Of a DNA stretch of 64,000 nt, positions 58,077 to 64,000 are shown piece by piece. The stretch is from Petaurus breviceps papuanus (lineage: Eukaryota > Chordata > Mammalia > Diprotodontia > Petauridae): assembly GCA_028583685.1 (NCBI GenBank), contig JAMXIF010000086.1, positions 17,372,704 to 17,436,703 of the forward strand, in the 5' to 3' direction. The number at the start of each line of letters is the position of its first letter. The first letter of the stretch is position 1. The notes under the pieces were generated by a model, which was not told the DNA's origin, did no database searches, and saw nothing but the letters and a program-made list of their open reading frames with translations. Made by a program: the position numbers and the translations under genes.

Positions 58077-59756
58077 TCAGTTATATCTCTGCTGTGTTTA
58101 TAAATCTCAGCTGTATATGGGTATGTATTGTGATAACCTTAAGACTTTTAAATGGAAGAAGCTACACGGACTTGCAGAGTATTAAAAAATATAGAAATTC
58201 TATCTTTCACCCTGTGCAGCTATTGTCTCATTATATGTACATCTCAAACATCTGAGTCATATTGTTCACAGATGACAAGGTCTGACTTTCACATGATGGG
58301 ATTTGAAGAAAACAGTTTGAGGATGGTGCGACATGAGCGCGTGGGAGGCATATGCATGTATCAAAAGAAGAACATATCCTTCCTTTTTTCAGTGATTTAC
58401 AGGGGGCCCTACTTACAGCTGAACAGATATCTGATGTAACAATTTATTGTTCTGACACATATTGCAATCATGATGAGCAGTTTTTAATGCATCAGGTTAC
58501 AATGGCTCAGCCCATGGTTTCACACTGCATAACATAAATTTCGTTGAAAAGAGTGACATAACATGACACTGACTTTTAAAAGATTCACACTGTTTACTAG
58601 ATCACATACCTTTTCTTCATGAATTCCCAATTCAAAACTCAAGCAGGGAGACAGAAATGGAGTGACTGAGTATCCACAAACCAGTGTATTTATCTTGCAT
58701 GGTTTCTCACATTTCTACCCGTAGTCAATGATTCCATTCCATTTTTATGTTGCAATGCATGAACAATGTTAATGGGCATATTTTTTTGTCACCTGAAATA
58801 AGATTTCTATTCAGGGCCAATCACAAAAGATTAAAAAGTGTTTTAGATGGTGAAATAAAGATAAGATCTTTAAAATGTTTACTTTTAGTTACACATGACT
58901 TATATTTGGAACTGTCACAAAACTGTAATAACTACTTCAATCTTATCTTCTCCATGACATTTTATTCACTTCAATAAAATGCTTTTCTGGGGTGTAAAAT
59001 AAATTAAATAGCCTTCATATACCCTAGTACTAATATTGGTAGGAAATGAGACATTAAGATTAGTATTTTATAATCATGTTACTTAAGTAACGTGTATATG
59101 TAATATGTTAGATGATATTATAGTATAATGATAGGAAAACAATTGTCAATAAGCATTTACAAAAGTGGTTCATAAGGAATTTTTTTATTTAGTTCTTTAC
59201 CAATATAGATCCCAACACATATGAATTGTTCTTAAACTGGATTATTTTTCAAATTATTATCATGGATTAATATAGCAATATTCAAACCTAGGAACTTTTT
59301 TTGAGGTAGTAAAATAAAAATAGGTGTTTTCAAATTGATCTGTGAACTTTGTAAGGGTCTCATGGAGTTATTTTTCAGTCAAAGTTAAGCTTTAAGTGTT
59401 TTTGCAAAATTACTGAATTTTTTCATATTTTAGGTTTGCATAAGGATATTGTTCTAAATTTAGTTCTTTTCCTTAATCTAGTTCTTTTCTCATCTCCGTC
59501 TCAAGTGTATATTCGTTTCCAAGTACAATCAAGGGCCACAACAAAAAGTGTTCTCACCTCAAATATTGCCTGTACCGGAAACTATACTATATTTGTTTTA
59601 GCGTTACCCAGTAAAGAAGGAAAGAAATATTGTAAAACTTCCTAGAATGTCAATTCCCAGCTTTTATATCTCATTATTTGTTTATTTTATTATTGCTGTC
59701 ATTGTAATAATCACTGTTGCTATTTGAGATACCCCTTAAATTTGAGCCAAGAACCA
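58077..59756. other. Low-repeat block, candidate conserved non-coding DNA
   Basis: There are 1.7 kb without recognised transposons. CpGs are kept at 58320-58350 (gtgcgacatgagcgcgtggg). Short frames (58152-58439, 59436-59645) show no family resemblance. Confidence 0.35.
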
Positions 59757-59965
59757 TGGACCTTTAGAAAGAGAAAGGATCTTAGAAATCCTCTCATCCA
59801 ATCTCTTCATTTTAGAAGTGAGGAAAATCCAGTTATTTCACAAGCTGAGGGGATTTAGAATTGACAGTACTTAGACCTGATATTGAACTGTGAGGTGAGA
59901 GAGAGGAGTCAAAGTTTGGAACAATGTGTTCTCTGACCCCAAATCTAACACTATTTCCCCTTTAT
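59757..59965 (-). repeat. MIR-type SINE
   Basis: It contains agaaaggatcttagaaatcc, ccaatctcttcattttagaa and cccaaatctaacactatttc. Confidence 0.6.
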
Positions 59966-60042
59966 CATACTGTCTCTCTTGAATTTGAGTTGAGCTGGAT
60001 GTGTGTGTGTGTTTGTGTGTATGATCTACAACTGTCGACTAC

Positions 60043-60069
60043 ATATTTCTCTCTCAGAGAGAGAAATAT
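60043..60069. repeat. Perfect inverted repeat, 13-bp arms, 1-base loop
   Basis: The arms atatttctctctc and gagagagaaatat surround a single a. A short (TG)n lies just upstream (60000-60020). Confidence 0.9.
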
Positions 60070-60219
60070 CTCATCTCATTAGCAGTTGGAGATTCTAATC
60101 TGGAGCTTAGGTAAGAAATACTCAGTTCTTGAGGTACAGATTTTGAATATTGGCTTTGCTGAACTGATAGTTGATGCTTAGAGGAGAGAATATTCAATGG
60201 CTACATGATAGTCGGTCAA

Positions 60220-60495
60220 GTATTTGAAAGGCTGTCACGTGGACTAGACATGCTTAATTTGGCCTCAGAAGAGAAATCCAAGAACAATGAGAGGAAGTTG
60301 AAGAGAACAAATTTAAGCTTGATTTCAGGAAAAACTACCTAAATACTCAAGCTGTCTAAAAGTAAATGGGCTGCCCATAGAGGTGGCAGGTTTCCCCTTC
60401 ACGGAGGCGTTCAAATAGAGCCAGACTTATGCTGGGTTGGACTACATGGTCTCTGAGGTACCTTCCAACTCTCAAATTTCATGATTCTGTTCTCT
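60220..60495 (+). mobile_element. CR1/L3 LINE 3' end, sense
   Basis: It contains gaaaggctgtcacgtggact, ttaatttggcctcagaagag, ggctgcccatagaggtggca, gggttggactacatggtctc and the terminal catgattctgttctctgatt repeat. Confidence 0.82.
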
Positions 60496-60661
60496 GATTC
60501 CGTGAAGTTGTGGGACATGATAGTGATTGCTAAGGGCAAAAACTCTTAAGAGACCAAAGAAGGTCAAGGACCTGGTGAACGTCCACCTTAAGTCATCCAG
60601 AAAAGGAGCCAGCAAAAAAGAGGGAAAAGATTGAAATAGAGAGATTGAAAGACAATGAGGA

Positions 60662-60835
60662 GGGGTGGGTAGGTGGCACAGTGAATAGAGCACTGGACCT
60701 GGAGTCAGGAGGACCTGAGTTCAAATCTGACCTCAGAAACTTAACACAAAAACTAGCTGTGTGACCTTGGGCAAGTTACTTAACCCCAATTGCCCTACCT
60801 TACCCCAGCCCCCTCCAAAAAGAAAAAAAAAATTA
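60662..60835 (+). repeat. tRNA-like SINE, full length
   Basis: It contains gggtaggtggcacagtgaat, ctggagtcaggaggacctga, ctagctgtgtgaccttgggc, cttaaccccaattgccctac and an A-tail. Confidence 0.88.
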
Positions 60836-61159
60836 AAAAAAGAAAGAAAATGAGGAGAGTATGAAATTTCAGAAGTCAAAGGAAGAAAGAGTAGCCAGGA
60901 GGGATGATTCTACTTAGATACATCAATCATTTTCATGTAGGTATTTCTTCTACAAGGGCAGATTGCAACCCTTCCACCTTATCATTCTGTGAAATTCTTT
61001 TCAATTTATTCTTCCCATAAACCTTAGATAGAGAATCCTAATGCTCCAAATGTCTTCCTCTGTCTTAGCCCTGTATAGCTTAACTATCTTCCACTTGTCT
61101 TTAATTCTGAGTACATGAATATTCTGCTTTCTCTTCTAGTCATGTCCTTGAATATGTTT

Positions 61160-61990
61160 CTTGTCAATCAATTAACAAGCATTTATGAAGTGTTTGCACC
61201 GTGTGCCAGGCACTGTGCTGGGTGCTAGGGATATCAATACAAAAGTGAGATACAGGACTGAAGTTCAGGGATGAAATTTGTGCTCAATGTGTAGATTTGG
61301 GAGTCATCTACATAGAAATAAGTAAATCCATAAGAAAGTTTTAACATCAGCAAAAGAGTATAAACAAGGGGATAAAAAATGGCAAAGGACAGAGCCTGAC
61401 CAGACCCCTATACTAAGAAGGTCCAGAGCAAAAAAATAAGAAAACTAAGGACTGAGGGAAGAAAGACTGGTTAATATTATACCATATTAAAGAAAAGTTA
61501 CAAGACTGAAAAGGGGACTTGGAGTTGAGCAATTAAAAGATCACTGGCAATTTTCAAAAAGTGATGAGGTTATAAACTAGATAGCAAGGGGTTGTGGAGA
61601 AAATGGGTGGTCACAAAGTGGAGATAGTCTAGACTACTCTTTCTAGGTATTTAGCAGTGAAGGGGAAGAGGAGAAAGGCATAAAGGAATAGCAGAGTCAA
61701 GGAAAGGGTTTTTTTGGCCGGGGCAAAGAAAAGCTGAATGCTTGCTAGCCATGGGGGAAGAGCCAGTAGATTGGGTTTGGAGAATAGGGTGCTGGAGAAA
61801 AAGAAGCAGAGACATACAGAAAGGGGGAGGGAGGGAGAGGGAGAGAGACAGAGAGAGAATGAGAATGACGGATAGATGAAGCTTCCAAAGGAAATTGAAA
61901 GTGATGGGATCAAGGGCACAAATGGATTAACATTCAGACTAGTGCCAAAAAGGGGAGAGAGAGGATGGAGGGAAATAGAAAGAGCTATTG
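61160..61990 (-). repeat. L2 LINE fragment with reverse-transcriptase remnant, antisense
   Basis: The left end (61165-61250) is the antisense L2 terminus (tgtgccaggcactgtgctgg). From about 61300 the minus strand shows L2 ORF2 remnants, including LLFPFTAKYLERVV at 61629-61670, matching the L2/CR1 reverse-transcriptase start (YRPISLLPF.AK.LE). The two parts are not contiguous in L2, so sequence between them has been lost. Confidence 0.65.
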
Positions 61991-62147
61991 AGGTAGGTAG
62001 TGAAGACGAGGGAACAACATACCAGATAAACCTCTTCTCAGTAAAGTAGAAGGTGAGGTCATGTTTTGAGGTAGAGTCAGGGGCTTGAAGAAAAAGCCAA
62101 AAGCTTGGAACATCTTCTGTGGGGAGAGCAATAGCATAGCAGAGTCA

Positions 62148-62357
62148 GTTGTTGTTCAGTCAAATTCAACTCTTTGTGACTCCACTTGGAGTTTTCTTGG
62201 CAAAGATACTGGAGTGGTTTGCCATTTCCTTCTTCAGCTCATTTTTATAGATGAGGAACTGAGGCAAACAGGGTGATGTGGCTTGCTGAGGGTCACACAG
62301 CTGAACTCAGGAAGATGAGTCTTCCTGATTCCAAGTCCAGCACTCTATCCTAGCTGC
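62148..62357 (-). repeat. Marsupial CORE-SINE (MAR1/WSINE type)
   Basis: It contains gttgttgttcagtcaaattc, tggagttttcttggcaaaga, actggagtggtttgccattt and caagtccagcactctatcct. Confidence 0.87.
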
Positions 62358-62389
62358 TCTAGCAGAATCAACAGAGAAGAATAAAAGGA

Positions 62390-62520
62390 TTGCCATGTGC
62401 CAGTGAGGCTGGACTAATAGAATTAACACTTAGCATCTCTGGACCTCAGTCTCAATAAAGTGATAAAATAAGGGAGTTAGACTAGGTGATCCCTGAAGTC
62501 CCTAGGATCCAATGATCGAC
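62390..62520 (+). repeat. MIR 3' fragment
   Basis: It contains cttagcatctctggacctca and agactaggtgatccctgaag. Confidence 0.55.
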
Positions 62521-62529
62521 GCAGATGAA

Positions 62530-62790
62530 GGATTGAGGATACTTTCAGGGCAAAGGTAGTAATTGAATTGGATCTGAAAGATGGTTAGGAGATTGCACGG
62601 GCTAAGAAGGCATGGAAAGTGCAAAGCCCAAGATGTCTTTGAGGAACAGACAGTGGTCCAGCTTTTGTGATGTATAGGGTAAGTACAGGAAAATAGTGGG
62701 AGATAAACCTAGAAAGAAAGATGGGGGGTCATATTGTGGAGAACCTTGGATTGAGATAAAGTTGAAAAAGTCTGGAAACACCTGACCTCA
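62530..62790 (-). repeat. L2 fragment, antisense
   Basis: It contains attggatctgaaagatggtt, aggcatggaaagtgcaaagc and gaggaacagacagtggtcca. Confidence 0.55.
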
Positions 62791-63380
62791 AAAAAGCAAA
62801 TCAAGTCTTGTTTAGCTATGCCCCCCCACACCCCACAACACAGAATTCAGTAGCAGCCTGATTGATCTCAGTCAAATACTAACTCCTTAGAAAGATAAAT
62901 GAAATCAAGCAAAGGGTTTGAACTTTTAACATCACATAATTGTCCTGGTGTAATGTAGATACTAAAATAAGTTGATCACTCTTGAATTACTGCTCTATAG
63001 TAAAAGAGCTTCCTGTTGTGAACAGGTGGATTTTTTTTAACGTCATACTGGAAAATTACCTCAACATAAATTGTTCCTTATCATTATGTGACTTCTAGAG
63101 CTGAATATCAAAATACTATTGGACTGACCTTCTATCTCAAACATTAAGGTAGGGTAGACCTTATCCTCACATGTTAAAATGAGACTAATCAATTTCCAGC
63201 CCTAAAAGATGGAACAGCTGATACAGCAGATGAATACTAATTGTTCTGTGTCACTGGAGTGATCAGTCAAAATCAGTCAATGCACATTCTTTCCCATTAT
63301 CCCCGGACCTGGCCAAGTGAACACTCAGCTATATTAAAACTGGTTATAGACTCTTAAAGAACCTCATGTTCATGGGCAGC
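62791..63380. other. No recognised feature
   Basis: This is unassigned intergenic DNA. Confidence 0.4.
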
Positions 63381-63500
63381 ATGAAAGTTATGGAGGAAGA
63401 ACTGGCCTTAAAGCCAGGAAGTCCTGCATTCAGCTCCTGCCTTGGCTCCTTACTGGCTGTTTGACTACTAGAAAGTTACTTTTCAGTGGCTCCAGTAAGT
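63381..63500 (+). repeat. MAR/MIR-type SINE fragment
   Basis: It contains ggccttaaagccaggaagtc, ctgcattcagctcctgcctt and tactggctgtttgactacta. Confidence 0.55.
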
Positions 63501-63624
63501 CTTTAAGACTAGGCATTACAGACAAGTTATTGATTTCTCTCCATCTGTGAAGGGAGTTACGTTTCAAGAAGTTACCTGTTGCAGTGAAACTATAGATCTG
63601 TACACTTCCTCTCAAGAGTAGGTG

Positions 63625-63731
63625 TATCTCTCTCTTTCTCTCTGTATGTGTATACACACACAGAGGTACATGTGTATATGTGTGTACTATACATACATAT
63701 ATGTGTGTATGTATGTGCCTCCCAATAGTAT

Positions 63732-63763
<32 letters not shown>

Positions 63764-63768
63764 ACAAC
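63625..63768. repeat. Compound microsatellite (TC)n, (CA)n, (TG)n, (TA)n
   Basis: Successive tctctc, acacac, tgtgtg and tatata tracts end in a (TA)n run at about 63738-63765. Frames called here are low complexity. Confidence 0.92.
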
Positions 63769-63779
63769 AACCAACCAAC

Positions 63780-63905
63780 CAGCCTTAGTTTCCCACACTG
63801 TAAGTGGGGATAATAATAACACCTACTTCCTAATTTTGTTGTGATGACCAGATGAGATAATATTTGTGAAGTGCTTATCACAGTGCTGACACATGGGAGA
63901 TGCTA
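63780..63905 (+). repeat. MIR 3' part, sense
   Basis: It contains ccttagtttcccacactgta, ggataataataacacctact and tgtgaagtgcttatcacagt. Confidence 0.75.
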
Positions 63906-63919
63906 TATGAAAGCTATTT

Positions 63920-64000
63920 TTTTCCCCTTAAGGCCAGGGACTATATTTTTTCTACCTTTTCTTTACATTTACAGGGATTAGCATGTTCCTGGAACATAGT
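63920..64000 (+). repeat. L2 3' terminus, cut by the window edge
   Basis: It contains taaggccagggactatattt and gcatgttcctggaacatagt. Confidence 0.7.

Noticed and set aside
58152-58439. 95-codon frame starting MEEATRTCR
   Set aside because: There is no family match, codon pattern or splice evidence. The region is noted as possibly conserved non-coding instead.
63430-63881. Tyr/Ile/His-rich frames on both strands
   Set aside because: They are translations of TA, CA and TG microsatellites.
1-64000. CRISPR arrays, operons, bacterial-type promoters
   Set aside because: The window is a vertebrate nuclear locus. Regular repeats here are microsatellites or transposons.
1-64000. tRNA, snRNA or rRNA genes
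   Set aside because: The only A-box/B-box-like sequences are in SINE heads, which lack full tRNA folds. No U6, 7SK or 5S wording was seen.

Overview
The window is nuclear DNA of a mammal, almost certainly a marsupial. It is AT-rich and CpG-poor apart from one CpG island. It is packed with repeats typical of marsupials: a tRNA-derived SINE whose antisense copies carry the phrase ccatttggggttttcttggc, L1 and ORF2-less half-L1 (HAL1) elements, and old mammalian L2, MIR and CR1/L3 remnants. There are no operons or compact gene clusters, and I cannot fix the species.

Only one host gene is visible. On the minus strand at 49596-49648 lies coding exon 1 of TBCA (tubulin-specific chaperone A). It encodes MADPRVRQIKIKTGVVKR and ends at a GTAAG splice donor. 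It sits in a CpG island (about 48960-49960) with an NRF1-like site and a CCAAT box upstream. Everything from 49595 down to 1 is therefore read as TBCA intron 1. I found no further TBCA exon, so intron 1 is at least 49.6 kb. From about 50 kb to 64 kb is the upstream flank. The only other host coding sequence is a processed pseudogene of MRPL36 (minus strand, 9354-9929).

Layout. 1-17.7 kb is dominated by L1-lineage insertions: three HAL1 copies (1605-4321 +, 10938-12333 +, 14112-16973 -), an internally deleted L1 (6938-10115 +) that received the MRPL36 retrocopy in its 3' UTR, and L1 3' ends. It also holds a hAT MITE with an 8-bp target duplication and the shortest of three TA-flanked MITEs. 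17.7-35 kb carries an ancient LINE reverse-transcriptase fossil, a lone-LTR-like insert, several SINE families, a CR1/L3 fragment and simple repeats. 34.8-42.2 kb holds two long MITE copies, one inside an L1 3' end and one inside a SINE. 42-49 kb mixes CR1/L3, L2 and SINEs with a recent 205-bp tandem duplication. The TBCA promoter follows at about 49.6 kb, next to a 570-bp TA-rich tract. 50.7-64 kb is mainly old L2, MIR and CR1/L3 with few young insertions.

A few low-repeat blocks (about 22.85-23.48 kb, 33.7-34.1 kb and 58.1-59.7 kb) are the best candidates for conserved regulatory DNA. In human, TBCA lies beside the developmental homeobox gene OTP, so TBCA intron 1 could plausibly carry elements serving a neighbour. 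I see no wholly new system. The most informative items are the fully delimited ORF2-less L1 insertion, the MITE series showing repeat-mediated internal deletion, a SINE dimer that moved as one unit, and nested insertions that give relative ages.
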